Assembly: GCF_963583255.1 (NCBI RefSeq)
Contig: NC_084817.1
Span: 20,007,989-20,071,988 of the forward strand
Length of the DNA stretch: 64,000 nucleotides
DNA from: Pyrus communis
Lineage: Eukaryota; Streptophyta; Magnoliopsida; Rosales; Rosaceae
Direction of reading: 5' to 3'
Shown: positions 1 to 11,532 of the stretch, piece by piece
How positions within the stretch are numbered: position 1 is the stretch's first letter
How the letters are laid out: every line of letters begins with the position of its first letter
The notes under the pieces: model-generated
What the model saw: the letters and a program-made list of their open reading frames with translations, nothing else
What the model was told of the DNA's origin: nothing
The model's database searches: none
Translations under genes and position numbers: made by a program

Positions 1-830
1 AAACAGTTGGGCCGATGTCACTTTCGTCGGATCAAGTTTTTAACATTATCACTTTCGTCGGATCAAGTTTTTAACATTATTTATTTTGTTGCGGGGCAAC
101 AAAACCTCATAGTCAGGCAAGACAGTCAATGCACGTTTACTCGACAAATCTATTCATCAGGCAAACCTTGTTTCATCTGACAAAAGTCTATTTTTGTCGA
201 TTAAGGCTTCAAGCTATGGGTTTTGAGCGACCAGTCTTTCTCGACGAACTTCCATCGGCTAACTTTTATGGTGACAAAAACCACTTACAGGGCTAGATTT
301 TAATGAGGCACGTATCCTACGCTGGTCATATTCTATGTGTTCTACTTTCTTCCCGAAGATGTTTAGGTTTGACTTGATTTAAGTTCTCACATTTCTCCTT
401 AGACTATGGGTTTTTTCCTACCTTGGTTTTTACTGTAGCAAGGTTTTGTGAATTTTACCGTTTATGCATTTCCTTCTGGTTTGTCTTGAAACTCACATTT
501 GTTCATTAAGCCGACGACTTCATCATCTGCTTTTTCATTATCAATGAAGATATAAAACGACGACTACTTGAGTATTTACACACTCAAGGGAAGTGTTGTG
601 ACATAAATTCTAGTACAAATGTGATTGTGTAAATCCTTAGTAGATTTGGTTTACTCTTTATGCTAGTGATTATTTCCTATTAGGATTTGTATTACTTGGA
701 GATGAAGTTTCTCTCCCTCTTGATTTTACTATAAATAAAGGCACACGCAAAGGGAAATCAATATCCCTGAAATTCCTCAATTCTCTTTCTATCTATTCTT
801 GTCGCACCCTCTGGAGAAAATAGGCCATAA
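1..830. repeat. LTR-like sequence, cut by window start (tentative)
   Basis: No coding region is visible. A 32-bp unit around TCACTTTCGTCGG is tandemly duplicated at about 18-82. A TATA-like CTATAAATAAAGG lies near 730-742, followed by a pyrimidine-rich leader and an ATAACA end near 830, which resembles the U3-R-U5 layout of an LTR. The left end is outside the window and no target duplication can be checked, so the LTR reading is a guess. Confidence 0.3.
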
Positions 831-1500
831 CAAATTTGAATTTTTTTTTCGCATCTTTTTTGGAAGCCCCACCAATCAAAGAGAGAAAAATAAATGAAAT
901 TCCAAATTTAGTTGAATAATAACTGCATTCATTTTCCCACTTGCAAATAACGTATCTTCACTGTAGAAATTTATTAATTCTAAACATTCAATGTCTTAAT
1001 CTTCATTCGAAGATCATCCTTGCGGAAAATCGTTCGAACAAGAGATCATTTAGTCGAATATATCGAATAAATGGACAGTTCACCATTAACATGTTACTTG
1101 GTACCCACACTACTATTGATTTATTTAAAACATTTGAAAAACTAAATGCTCTCTAGTTTGAATAATTTTTTTTTTAGGGATGATCTTCAAATGACAACGG
1201 TTTCGAATATGAATTCTACGATGAAGATAGGGGAATGAGCTCATCAGCAAAGTAAGAATCCAAAAATTATTCATTCTCTATTTTTCCCACATAAATGAAA
1301 CTTGAAAAGAAGAAAATTTTCAGGCAAAAAGAGTTATACTACATTCACATTTTTCATACTACATTTGCACCAGATCTTTAATAAAGATAGGGTCCACCAA
1401 CACGTGTGTATTTCATCTTTTTTAGAGAGGTGGTACGAATGTGATATAAAAAATGTGATAAAAATAACACTTTTAAGAAAAAATACAAGTTAAATTAAAG

Positions 1501-1665
1501 GGTAATATGCTAGAGAGAACTTTTAAACTAAATTTTATAAACTATATGACGTGATTGTTGATAATTGTATTATTACTTAAGTGTTAATTAACGTGCTTAT
1601 TTCTTATTGGTGACACATCATATGGTTTGTAAATTTAGTCTAAAAATTTAGTTTACATAGCAATT
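1501..1665. mobile_element. MITE, TAATGCTAGAGAG family, copy 1
   Basis: Begins GGTAATATGCTAGAGAG and contains the family core (ACTATATGACGTG, TTAATTAACGTGCTTATT, ATTGGTGACACATCAT). The same core recurs at 1669-1822, 38070-38234 and 40140-40293, so this is a dispersed short non-coding element. The superfamily was not determined. Confidence 0.65.
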
Positions 1666-1668
1666 TAA

Positions 1669-1822
1669 GAGTAATGCTAGGAAGACTAAATTTGGAGACT
1701 AAAATTGTAAACTAAATGATGTGTCACCAATAGAAATAAGCACGTTTATCAACGTTGAAGTAATAAACCAATCATCAACTAATCATTTAGTTTTCCAAAT
1801 TTAATTTCCCTAGGATTACTCT
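1669..1822. mobile_element. MITE, same family, copy 2 (adjacent)
   Basis: A short inverted-repeat element directly beside copy 1. The left end GAGTAATGCTAGGAAGAC pairs with the reverse complement of the right end, AAGAGTAATCCTAGGGAAA. Short TTAA-like sequence flanks both ends. The pair ends about 300 bp upstream of the BURP start codon. Confidence 0.65.
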
Positions 1823-1921
1823 TAATTTAATGCACTTAATTCCACTCTTCATTTTCCCCACAAAAATACAACGATCTTATCTTCAAAAGAAGAAAAGCGC
1901 AGGCCACTGCAACTGCATCTG

Positions 1922-2038
1922 CATGCATGCTCTACGTTGCTGTTGCTGGAGAAACTTTACACGGGGCAATGGAAGAGGCTACATGTTTACACCTAATCCC
2001 GACAATTTCACTCCTCCATTTCTTATTCCCCCTATAAA
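1922..2038 (+). promoter_or_regulatory. BURP gene promoter: RY element and TATA box
   Basis: CATGCATG at 1922-1929 matches the RY motif bound by B3 factors of the ABI3/FUS3 type in seed promoters. TATAAA at 2033-2038 lies about 90 bp before the start codon at 2125, a normal spacing. Seed expression is an inference from the RY motif alone. Confidence 0.5.
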
Positions 2039-2124
2039 CACAGAACCCATCTCTGCGACTGTCCTACCATCCATCTCTTTGAGTTTTCTCTTCCGTTGCA
2101 AAATTTGTAGATTCCTTAATCTTC

Positions 2125-3735
2125 ATGATGGGGTTCCTCCTCTCCATAATCTTTGTTTTTCTTACTGTAAGTAAGCTCTGAAGTTTTAATTTTCGATATG
2201 ATTTTACTTTGATAAATCTCGTATTTAATTACTAATTATACTTTCTTTATATTGCTCTTAGACTCTTTACTAAGGATAGCTCAGATTTTGCATGCAGCTC
2301 ACACTAGCGGGAAGCCATGCTGCTGCCTTACCTGTTCCACCACCTCAACTTTACTGGAACTCCGTCCTGCCAAACACACCAATGCCGAAATTTCTTAGCC
2401 AACTCATCAAGCCCGGTTAGTACGACTCATATGTACTCATAGAGAGAGATCTTCCACCATTTTACATAATAATCTTCATCGTTGCGGTTTACATGAATTT
2501 TCATTTTCGGCCTTGCTTTGAACTTTCATAGTTCAATTTTGTTCGACTTTAGTATGTCAAGCAAGTTGGTATGCATTTCCATTCATTTTCGCGCACACCT
2601 TTTCGTTTGAAAATTTCAATCTTAGTACATTTTTTTCTTCTTAAAAAGAACTTAGGGTAAAGTTTGGAAAATGTCTGATTCCCTGCCAAAATATCTTAGT
2701 TGTTTTCGATTTATGTTTGAGAACATTTCTGCAGACTTCATTAGTGTTGGGAAAGGGGGAGTTATCCTTCACAACCAAGTTCAAAAGGATGGGAATTGGG
2801 TCTATCCAAAAGATGCGGATGAGAAGTACATTTTTGATTACGGAGGTACATATGAGAACGCACCCTTTTTTTATTTTATAAACAAACGATATTATTTATA
2901 CTAAAGGGGAGAAGGTGAGTTTAGCCTCACAATGAGCTAGTAATAATGTAGTTCGAATTTGCCATTGGTGAGAACACTCCATTTAAATGCTGAAATATTT
3001 GATGCCTCTGAAAATGGTGTTGCAGAAGAATTCTCAGATGATGCCTCTGAAAATATAGTCGACCCAAACGGAACAATTTTCTTCTTGGAGAAGGACCTTC
3101 ATCCTGGCACGACAATGAATTACCGCTTAGCAGGAAATTTTGCAATTACCACACCTTTCCTTTCCCGAAAAACTGTTGAGTCGATCCCCTTCGAATCAAG
3201 CAAACTGCCAGAAATTCTCAACAAATTCTCAGTGAAACCGGAGTCCAAGGCAGCCAATCTGATTAACAGTACTATTCAAGAATGTGAACATCAAGTCACG
3301 AGAAATGAAGCAAAACAGTGTGCCACCTCGTTAGAGTCGATGATTGACTTTGCAACTGCCATGTTAGGAAAAAATGTTCGAGCAATCGCGACGGAGGTGG
3401 AAAAAAATGGAGCTGCCCCGATACAGAAGTACACAATAACTCCTGGAGTGAAGGAGCTGGCAGGCAACAAATTCACGGTGTGCCATAAGGTGGCCTATGT
3501 GTATGCCGTCTTCTACTGCCATGCAATTGAAAAAACAAGGACTTATATGGTGCCTCTGCAAGGAGCTGATGGGACAAAAGCTAAAGCAGTGGCAGCCTGC
3601 CATGAAGACACATCTGGATGGGTTCGTAATCATTATGCCTTCAAGGAGCTCAAAGTTGAGCCAGGAACCGTTCCCATCTGCCATTTTCTTAAAGTCAAGG
3701 ATGTCACTTGGGTTCCAAACCAAAAACCTAATTGA
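2125..3735 (+). CDS. BURP domain protein (USP/RD22/BNM2-like)
   Basis: BURP proteins are plant-specific secreted proteins linked to seed development, stress and the cell wall. Four exons join in phase: 2125-2166, 2298-2415, 2735-2845, 3026-3735, giving 326 residues. All introns have GT-AG ends. Residues 1 to about 24 form a signal peptide, followed by the family segment with YWNSVLPNTPMP. The C-terminal BURP domain (about 105-326) has all four CH pairs at C243, C255, C282 and C309, with spacing CH-X10-CH-X25-CH-X25-CH. There are no long internal repeats between signal and BURP domain, so it is closer to USP/BNM2 types than to PG1-beta. The start could be either ATG of the ATGATG pair; the first is used. 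Intron 3 holds a SINE fragment, and the exon 4 acceptor lies in a 38-bp duplication, so a second in-phase acceptor (exon from 3038) is possible. It appears intact. Confidence 0.88.
2880..2965 (-). mobile_element. SINE fragment in BURP intron 3
   Basis: On the minus strand this is the 3' body and end of the window's tRNA-derived SINE, ending in the ATCGTTTGTT-type terminus (seen here as AACAAACGATATTAT). The tRNA-like 5' head is missing. It lies entirely in the 180-bp third intron of the BURP gene, in antisense orientation, close to the acceptor. Confidence 0.7.
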
Positions 3736-3875
3736 GTTGAATCCGTCAATCGTTCTTGTACCTGATCCATCACTTAGCCCATACAAGTTCTGGGTTTTGT
3801 ATGTACTCCAGTAATAAAAGTAACACCATATCACTGACCAGTTAGTTGTTTATGTCCAAGACTACTTTTTTTTTT

Positions 3876-3932
3876 AACAAACGATATTATCTACACTAAA
3901 GGGTGGAAGAGTGGGGGAGTGAGCTATTTACA
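3876..3932 (-). mobile_element. SINE 3' fragment
   Basis: AACAAACGATATTATCTACACTAAAG plus the GGGGGAGTGAGCT segment match the 3' part of the same SINE family as 2880-2965 and 29374-29530. It is truncated and sits just downstream of the BURP gene's probable 3' end. Confidence 0.6.
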
Positions 3933-3939
3933 TGGAAGT

Positions 3940-4557
3940 GTTCTAATTTTCTTATAACATTTGTAAATAAGGAAATTGGAAGAGCTAATTAATATGATGT
4001 GCAATTAAGAATTATAATATGGACTGGTTATAATCTAAACATTATCTTATTTACGTCCTCAGGTCTACATGTCCCAATTATAATTATAGTGTTTATATAA
4101 AATCAAATAGTTTAGGCTTGTTGAAAAGGAAATATATATGAGTTTTGTTTATGTCCATCCACTAATTGATGATGAATAGGTCATTGATAGCACACTTTTT
4201 GTTTTCCAGTCGAAAGCCCAATTCTCGAATTTGCCCAATTTAGTATTTGAGTCGAATATGCGAATAAGAGCCCAAATAATTCATTTAAGCAACATGAATT
4301 GAATCAATTCATTTTGAGTTTCAAGCTTACTTGACTTTACAAATTTTCTAAGTCAAGAAACAACAAAACCCAAGCCCAATTAGATCCACGAACTTGTGTC
4401 TCACTATGAGTTCACATCTTTGATCCAAGCTCATAGAAATTCACATCTTAGTCACCAAATAGAAGCTCGAAGTTTTCTTGCAAAACAAACCTTTAATTTG
4501 GTTATTTTACGCCCATTTTGATTAAGTCTAAAGTTTTAATTTACTTCTTTTACTGTA
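3940..4557. other. Intergenic, AT-rich
   Basis: No gene is visible. The stretch runs up to a gag-like reading frame and may include the untranslated leader of that retroelement, but no LTR or primer-binding site was recognised. Confidence 0.4.
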
Positions 4558-4560
4558 GAA

Positions 4561-4904
4561 AGGATGTCAAACTTGAACAAGTTGGACATCACTCCTCTCA
4601 ATATTTCTGACACTAAAGTGGGCCCAAGATATCAAGATGCACCTCAAGGCGAGAAAGTTATTTGATGCCATCCTAGATGATGCTGCCAATGAGTCCAATA
4701 AAGTTAAGGTCCTTATTTTCATTCGAAAGCACATGGCGAAGGCCCTGCAAACTGAATTTCTAGCTGAGAAGGACCCGAAGTCCTTATGATAAGCTTTAGT
4801 AGACCGCTTTGATCCCCAGAAGCTGATTACTAAGTAAATTTGTTTTAAAAGTTAGACAGGTGTCTAAAGAGGAGATATTGGATCAAATTTCAACGGTCCG
4901 GATT
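4561..4904 (+). pseudogene. Retrotransposon gag remnant
   Basis: Starts with an ATG frame (MSNLNKLDITPLNISD), then a +1 shift restores a gag-like stretch containing WAQDIKMHLKA and KLFDAILDDAA, then HMAKALQTEFL and an LVDRFD-type end. This resembles the N-terminal gag region of plant LTR retrotransposons (UBN2/DUF4219-like). Frameshifts and stops break it, and it is cut at 4904 by the solo LTR that follows. Confidence 0.6.
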
Positions 4905-6649
4905 TGTACAGCCCTGCCATTTAATTTCGGAATTTACCTTTAGTGGTAGACCAAAAATGTCATAGTTACCCTTTATGTTAATAATCGTTCTATCATTTCT
5001 TTCTTTGACAATTTTCCACTAAAATTTAATCTCATTTATTTTATGACTGCATCTAACTTCTCGTTAGACTGCTTATGTACTCTTTGGAGGGATCAAGTCA
5101 TTCGTAGTTCCCTAACATACCTCACGTTATTACAAAGTCTGATAAGAATTCCATCTCATATCAAAGCAAGCCATAATCACACCAAAAGATATCCAACAAA
5201 AGCATTAATTCAATTACCATTCATGTAATCCAATTATATACACAAGTAATCAACCAATGAGATAAATGATAAGGTAACATTCCACAAAGTTTAGTATAAT
5301 CAAACTCCGAAAATGTTCCTCTACTTGGATTCCTAAGCATTGCTCTCAGTTACTAATACATGGATCCACCAACATGGCGAAATCCATTTTCACAATGTAA
5401 GACATTACTAAATGCATGACATGAACTTAATCCTAGTCAAAGTACTTGGAATACTAATTTAACAGCCCCCAATTCATATGCCATTTTGGTTGATCTAATA
5501 TAGCTTCATCATTACCAATACGTTTGAATGGAAATAATTCTGGACTATAAGTGATTATGTGTTTCAATAGGCGTAAGTGCACCAATACATGAAGTCATTG
5601 AGCTTATAATTGTATAAGAAAATAGTTCTTTGAAACCCAATACATAACCATTTAATAAACTCAATATCGATAAGTAAATTAGAATTAAAATTTAGAGAAG
5701 AACGAACATTGCAAAGGAGCAACCTCTTCTCCACAAAAACTGCAGAAAAGCAGTTTTAGTCAACCAAGATTAACCTGATTTTGAACACTCATAACTATAC
5801 CGGTTGATGCAAACTTACATGGGTTTCGAAGCTTGTTTTGTGTACTTCAAAAGCATAGAAGATTTGTAGAAAAAAGGGGGGTTTCTAAGTTGAAAGTTAT
5901 GCAAGTTACAAAATAGAGTCTCGAAACTGGAAACCCAGTATTTGCTGCTGTCTGGCAGCTTCGGGACTCAAGTTTGAATGTGATTCTGACATATCAATAC
6001 TCAATGGAATTAAGTGAAATCAGGTGGGTTGTGATCATGGACATGTCTAGTTTTAAACCACGTAATATTGGCTGAAAAGAAATCCATAAGGACATAGAAA
6101 TCAAGAGCCAAAATAGGCTACTTGAAACATAGTTTTTCTGTGAAGATTTAATAATTTCCTGCAATTTAGAACCTATACTCTTATAATCCAAATTACATAT
6201 TCAGAATGCTTCCACACAATTCAGAATTCATGTTTATAACTTCGATTTCAATTATACTCCACTTAACAAGACTTGACCTTTTAATCCAAACCCTAGAACA
6301 AGATATTTGATCACAACACCCAATGTATAAAATTGAAAATAATAAGAACGATTGATACAAAGCAACTATGGAAGGAATAAAGAGAGATGGGAATCATTAC
6401 CTATGCTGTGTTCAACAAAAGCAATCACATTTCTGTTATGATTCAAACGAAATGGTTGTACCCCTTTCTCTCAGTTTCCAGTAAACATCTTAATTCCATA
6501 TTTCTCTTTGCTTCTCCTGGTGCCTTCTATATTTCCTTCGACTTCTCTCAAATATTCATACATAGTTTATATCCTTGTCCCCCTTTCATTTTCCCGTTCT
6601 CTCCCCCCTTTTCTACTTCCTTGTTTCGGGGCACTGGGATTCCTTGTAA

Positions 6650-9123
6650 GGCCATCTCCAACCGAGGGCTGGTCAGAGGGCTCGTTTTAGCCATCTGGCC
6701 CTCCAAGATATTAATATTTTAATGAACAATATAGGGCCATATTTGCCTCTATCTCCAACCGAGGGCCAAAGGACCATAAGGCTCGTTTTAACCCTGTCAC
6801 AAAAAACCGTCTTCAAACGAGGACCAAAGGGTCATAGGGTCAAACATAATTTATTATTTAAAAATTGCAACTTAAATTCAAATCCAATAGCTAAGTGACG
6901 TCAACTAGCCGTTGGTAGCTGACGTCATGTTGACATCAGATAGTCGTTGGATTTGATTTTTTTTTTTTCCTATAAATAGGGTGGATGTTGGGCTATAATT
7001 CACACAACTTTGAATTCAATCTCTTTCAATTCAAGTTTGCAATGAATTCCAACTTTGAATCCTAATCTGATTCCAACTGGGGGTCTTCATCCAATTCCAA
7101 ATTGGAAGAAAAATGGGCGCAAATGAGATGAGAAGATGAGGAGTCTGATGAAGAAGTTCAAGTAAGGCGCAACAAACAAAACAGAACATCAACCATGGAT
7201 GCGGCCATGGTGTGTCAGCCAACTAAGGAACAACCTCAATGGGGTGGCTCTGTTGCTGTTCGTTCTTACAAACCACGAAACAGGGCGATGACGCATGCCA
7301 ATCTGATGAACAACTACTTCAACCCCAACTCGATGTACACAGAAGAGGATTTCAGACGTCGCTTCTAAACGAGGTGTCATGTCTTCAAGCGTTTACTTCG
7401 TGATGTCCAGCAAGTCAATCTAAACTTTCGACAGAAGCGGGACATAGCAGGACGCCCTGGTTTTTCACTTCATTAGAAGGTTACTGTTGCACTCTGAATG
7501 ATGGCCTATGGCTCCTCAGCTGATTCGATGGATGAAACCCATGGTATGTCTGAGTCTACATGCCTTGATACTCTTGAACAATTCTATAACACAATTGTTC
7601 AGGTTTACAAAGACGAGTACCTCCGTGAGCTAAATCAAGAAGATCTGAATCGGCTCATTCGCAAAGATGAAGACCATGGGTTTTTGGGCATGATAGGGTC
7701 ATTAGACTACATGCATTGGGATTGGAAGAACTGTCCCACTGGATGGCAATGAGGCTTTAGCGGAAGGTCGAGAAAGCCAACTGTTGTGTTAGAGGAGGTT
7801 GCCTCATATGACATATGGATCTGGCGTGCTTTCTTTGGAGTCCCTGGATCTTAAAATGGCATTACAGTTTTTGGGCGTTTACCCCTCTTCAATCGCCTAA
7901 CGGAAGGTAAAACATCTCAACTTGACTACTACATCAACGGTCGTCAATACAATATGGGGTATTACTTGGCAGATGGTATCTACCCAAAATGGGTGACACT
8001 TGTCCAAGCAATTTCAAACCTTAGGAATGACACGGAAAAGTTGTTCACCTTACACCAAGAGACATACCGGAAAGATGTTGAGAGAGCTTTCGGTATTCTA
8101 CAAGCATGGTGGAAGATCGTCAATGAACCGGTAAGAGGGTGGAGTCGAGATAATTTGGACTCCATCATGATGTCTTGCATCATATTACACAATATGATAA
8201 TGGAAAATGAGTGAGATGGGTATATTGATGGAGAGTCCGATGATGACCAAGAAGATTCAAATAGGTCAAGAAGGGCTCGTGCAAAAATATATGATGAGCC
8301 TAATTTGCCTTTCAATCCAAGAATTGGTAGTATCTCTATAAATGAGTACATGAGTTGCTATAGAATGATACGTTCTCGTGCCATAAACAAGTATCTACAA
8401 CAGGATCTTGGGGCAAAAGAAGCATGAAGTAGGCGTGTAAGTTTTATGTTGTTAAATGTTTTTAAAGATGTTGTTTAAGTTTCATGTTGTTAAATGTTAT
8501 TTTAATGTTGTATAATTTTTATGTTGGTTAACGTTATTTAATGTTGTTTCATGTTACTTAATTTAATTTAATGTTGTATAATGGCTTAGGAAGTTATAGG
8601 AAAAAAATAGAATTAAAAAAAATATATAAAACAAATTTTGTAAAATAGAAGTTATAGGAAAAAAAAAATAGAATTAAAAGAAAATATGAAACAAATTTTG
8701 TGAAATAGAAGTTATAGGAAACAAATTTTGTAAAATAGAAGTTATAGGAAGAAAAATAGAATTTTAAAAAAGTATTAAACAAATTTTGTAAAATAGAAGT
8801 TATAGCAAAAAAATGGAATTAAAAAAAATGAAGTTATGCGAAAAAAAATTTGTAAATAAAAAAAAAAAAAATAACGGCTAGCTGACGTCAGCTAGTCGTT
8901 ATAATCAAAATTTTTCATGCTATTTGTGTCGGTTATAACCGACACTATTTCTTTTATTTCTGTCGGTTATAACCGATAGCAAAACCGACAGTATTAAAAA
9001 AAATTCCAACCAACCCTTTGGCCCTTTCAGATTTCGTGGGGCCCATGAGCCCTCTGGCCTAGCCCTCAGTTGGAGACGATTTTCAACCCTCTGACCCTCT
9101 AGACCCTTCGGTTAGAGATGACT
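6650..9123 (+). mobile_element. PIF/Harbinger DNA transposon, degenerate
   Basis: The terminal inverted repeats are imperfect: GGCCATCTCCAACCGAGGG at the left and AGTCATCTCTAACCGAAGGG as the reverse complement of the right end. The target duplication is TAA (6647-6649 and 9124-9126), as expected for PIF/Harbinger. Subterminal GTCGGTTATAACCGAC palindromes lie near 8928-8985. It carries a decayed transposase and interrupts the solo LTR 4905-9561. A related non-autonomous fragment lies at 40914-41205. Confidence 0.8.
7041..8428 (+). pseudogene. Harbinger (HARBI1-like) transposase, broken
   Basis: The DDE_Tnp_4 nuclease family drives excision and insertion of PIF/Harbinger elements. Conserved blocks appear in order across frames: NNYFNPNSMYTEEDFRRRF (about 7300), MMAYGSSADSMDE (7498 on), the first catalytic Asp in GSLDYMHWDWKNCP (Asp codon 7705), YYLADGIYPKW (about 7957), the catalytic Glu in RKDVERAFGILQ (Glu codon 8080) and the terminal SCIILHNMIMENE. 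Stops after 7749, near 7853 and elsewhere interrupt it. The block usually carrying the second Asp (an NDIN-V-D pattern) reads NGITVFGR, so that residue is lost. It cannot encode an active transposase. Confidence 0.8.
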
Positions 9124-9566
9124 TAAGTTGTAACCCCCCTCCGCCAACGCCATCTCCCCACTTTTTTTTTCCCCTTTTCATCCCAGCCATACACGTGGCA
9201 CATCTCTTTTCTCCAGAAAATCTGGAGCCTTCTAAATGAGTGCTAAATTACAAAAATGTCCATAACTTTAGACGTTAATAACTCTTTCGTTATAATTCTG
9301 TTTCACGAATGGTTTTCACCTATGCGCTCATAAGGTCGTCCTCTATCCAAATAAAGATAAAATACATCATCGTCTAATTACGCTAAACCAACTAGGGCAT
9401 TTTTATCTTTTTCTCTTATCGATAAATTTTATGACGTAAATTATAATAATTTCTAGTAATAAAATTCTAAAATTTCTCTAATCAAATTTTCATAACCATA
9501 AATCTATTTATTCTCGATTTACTCCACATATTTATAAATTTTAAATTTTAAAGGTATTACAGGATT

Positions 9567-9915
9567 AATTGATTAAGTGGCTCAGCTTTGGTGGATCCGG
9601 AGAAGATTCGGTTCCCTTATCATTATGTACTATGTGTACTCCCAATTTGGGGTCAATTTTTGAATGATGTTGCCTAAACTACTTTATGTGCCAATTGATT
9701 ACAAATTTACCACCACGAGCAGAAAGGGGACAATGGTGGCAGAATTGGATATGCTCCAGATCTTAATGTCTGGAGTCTAAGGATCAACTTATCTAGGCCG
9801 CACAAATTGAATTCAACGGTCTCCATTGACTTATTTCGTTGGCCCACCACACACAAACCAATAGTCATGATTTCTTTTACACACCAATCAATAGCTCATA
9901 TAGATTTATCATTAG
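9567..9915. other. Intergenic, continuation of the LTR insertion target
   Basis: This follows the right target duplication of the solo LTR. No open frame or RNA gene is visible. It may belong to the same older retroelement as the gag remnant, but no homologous block was recognised. Confidence 0.3.
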
Positions 9916-9919
9916 GCTT

Positions 9920-10066
9920 CAGACACTAAGGTACTGAGGGGGAACGGGATGGACTTATTCTTATAATAGGCTAGCAATAATATGGTTCAAATTCGCCATT
10001 GACGATAATCGAACCTAAGACCTCTCACTTACAAGTGAAGAGAAATATCACGAAACCGTAGTACTA
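9920..10066 (-). mobile_element. tRNA-derived SINE
   Basis: On the minus strand it reads, from the head, GTTAGTACTACGGTTTCGTG, an AGTGAGAGGTC segment, then a B-box-like GGTTCGATTATCG, then the family body AATTTGAACC...TTATTGCTAGCC. The head with polymerase III A and B boxes is kept; the extreme 3' end is degenerate. Confidence 0.65.
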
Positions 10067-10189
10067 ACTATTAAGTGACTATATCGCTCCTTTTTAATTA
10101 ATATGTTATCAATATTTGTAGTAAATCATTTTTTTTAACAATATAAGAAGAGATGTTAAATTTGAATCTTTGATTAAAAAAAAAAAAAA

Positions 10190-10345
10190 AAAACTAATGA
10201 AAAAAACTTGAAAATTTGAGTTTTAACAATAAGGACAAAATAAAAAGTAAAGTGAATAGTATCAGGATTGACTATTTAATGTAAAAATATAATTTTTCAT
10301 TAAAATGAACAGTATAGAAATTTTTCGTTAAAATTCTCTATTAAA
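10190..10345. repeat. Dispersed repeat, GAGTTTTAAC/GAACAGTA family, copy 1
   Basis: About 155 bp sharing, in the same order, AACTTGAAAATTTGAGTTT, AAGGACAAAA, GTGAATAGTATCA, TTGACT and TTCGTTAAAA with 11115-11270. The ends were not resolved. Confidence 0.55.
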
Positions 10346-11114
10346 AAAAGGCACACAGTGGATTTTGCTTCATATCATGGTGATGTGGTTTTACTTTTAC
10401 GCTCACAAGGGCCCTTGGATTCGGGGTGGCATCAGCATCATGGGCAATCGCCAAAATCAGCGCAAACAATTATTTCTCTTCCAAAAGTCGCGCGGATTGG
10501 CGCCTTTAATTCGGAGTCATACTTGGCTCCTGCAAAAGCTGTGGCTCAAATGCTCTCTCAACTCGACAAATACACTCATATAAACGTGGACTCTGTGGAT
10601 TAGTACTTTGGTATAAATACATCGTTTACATAAAAAAGAATGTGTATTTTTTTGACAAACGATAGAATCTAAATTTTATTATAAAGAGAAAAATTTAAAC
10701 ACGAAACATTAATCAATTGAACTACAAATCACTTAAAAAAAATGTTTTCTTAAATGTTTGTTGTGTAAAAATACTTGCTTTCTTAAACGTGTATTTTTTT
10801 ATAGTTAAAAAGAGACTTTTTTTCTTTTCTAAATATAATCTTGTAAGGAAAATAGCGCTTTGTTGCAGTAGAACTGTGGGAAAAAATAATTATGTATATT
10901 CACTCTTGTAAGGGTTCGATTCTCACTAATTTTCATTCCCTTAATCACTAATTATTTAACCTACAAACATTACCGGTTTACTACAATTAAATATATAAAT
11001 ATACTGTATATGATGATATATGTCAACCAAATAAAGTGATTAGCCTAAATAATGTGGAGTCACTGTATCAAATTTTAACCAAATTTATCAATTAACTCAA
11101 TTGCCCCTACCTTT

Positions 11115-11270
11115 CAAATGAAAACTAATGAAAATGACTTAAAAACTTTGAGTTTCAACCAAAAGGACAAAAATGTGTTGTAAGTGAATAGTATCAATAT
11201 TGACTTTTTAAAGTAAAAATATATTTTTCGTTAAAAGTGAACAGTACTAGGAATGTTTCGTTAAAACTCT
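11115..11270. repeat. Dispersed repeat, same family, copy 2
   Basis: Direct-orientation relative of 10190-10345, with the shared blocks AAGGACAAAA, GTGAATAGTATCA, GTAAAAATATA, GTGAACAGTA and TTTCGTTAAAA. About 0.9 kb separates the two copies. Confidence 0.55.
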
Positions 11271-11335
11271 AATCTTTCAAATGTTGCTTAGTTACATTCC
11301 AGTGTCGTCCGTACATGTTGGGCATCTTTCAATCT

Positions 11336-11532
11336 GGACAAGGATTGTCTGCCTTTCCACTTCCGGTGCCCTCCCGTACCCTCTTGTTTTGTGTGGTCAC
11401 GGTTAAGCCACGTTAACATTTTATATTATTTTTTTATAGAGATAATAAGATAAAAATAATTAGTAATATAAAATGTTGACATGACTTAATTGTAACTACA
11501 CAAACATAAAGCACGGTAGACAATCATTGTCC
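11336..11532. mobile_element. MITE with 9-bp target duplication (Mutator-type)
   Basis: The 197-bp element has inverted ends GGACAAGGATTGTCTGCC and, reverse complemented from the right, GGACAATGATTGTCTACC. The similarity continues inward through an AACATTTTATATTA block. The perfect 9-bp duplication TTTCAATCT flanks it at 11327-11335 and 11533-11541. A 9-bp duplication is typical of Mutator-like elements. No coding capacity. Confidence 0.8.

Larger units (their letters stand above)
4905..9561 (-). mobile_element. Solo LTR (family of 30347-32041), split by a Harbinger element
   Basis: The block begins TGTACAGCCC and ends GGTATTACA, with the 5-bp target duplication GGATT at 4900-4904 and 9562-9566. 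Its reverse complement starts TGTAATACC and shares segments with the solo LTR at 30347-32041, including the run around AACTCTTTCGTTATAA and the TCCAGAAAATCTGGAGCC region. Removing the nested transposon leaves about 2.2 kb. No internal retrotransposon genes remain, so it is a solo LTR. It sits inside the older gag remnant. Confidence 0.75.

Noticed and set aside
10358..10603. 81-codon frame beginning MDFASYHGDVV
   Set aside because: No recognisable domain, no supporting splice context, and repeats on both sides; it could be a captured fragment but nothing shows it.
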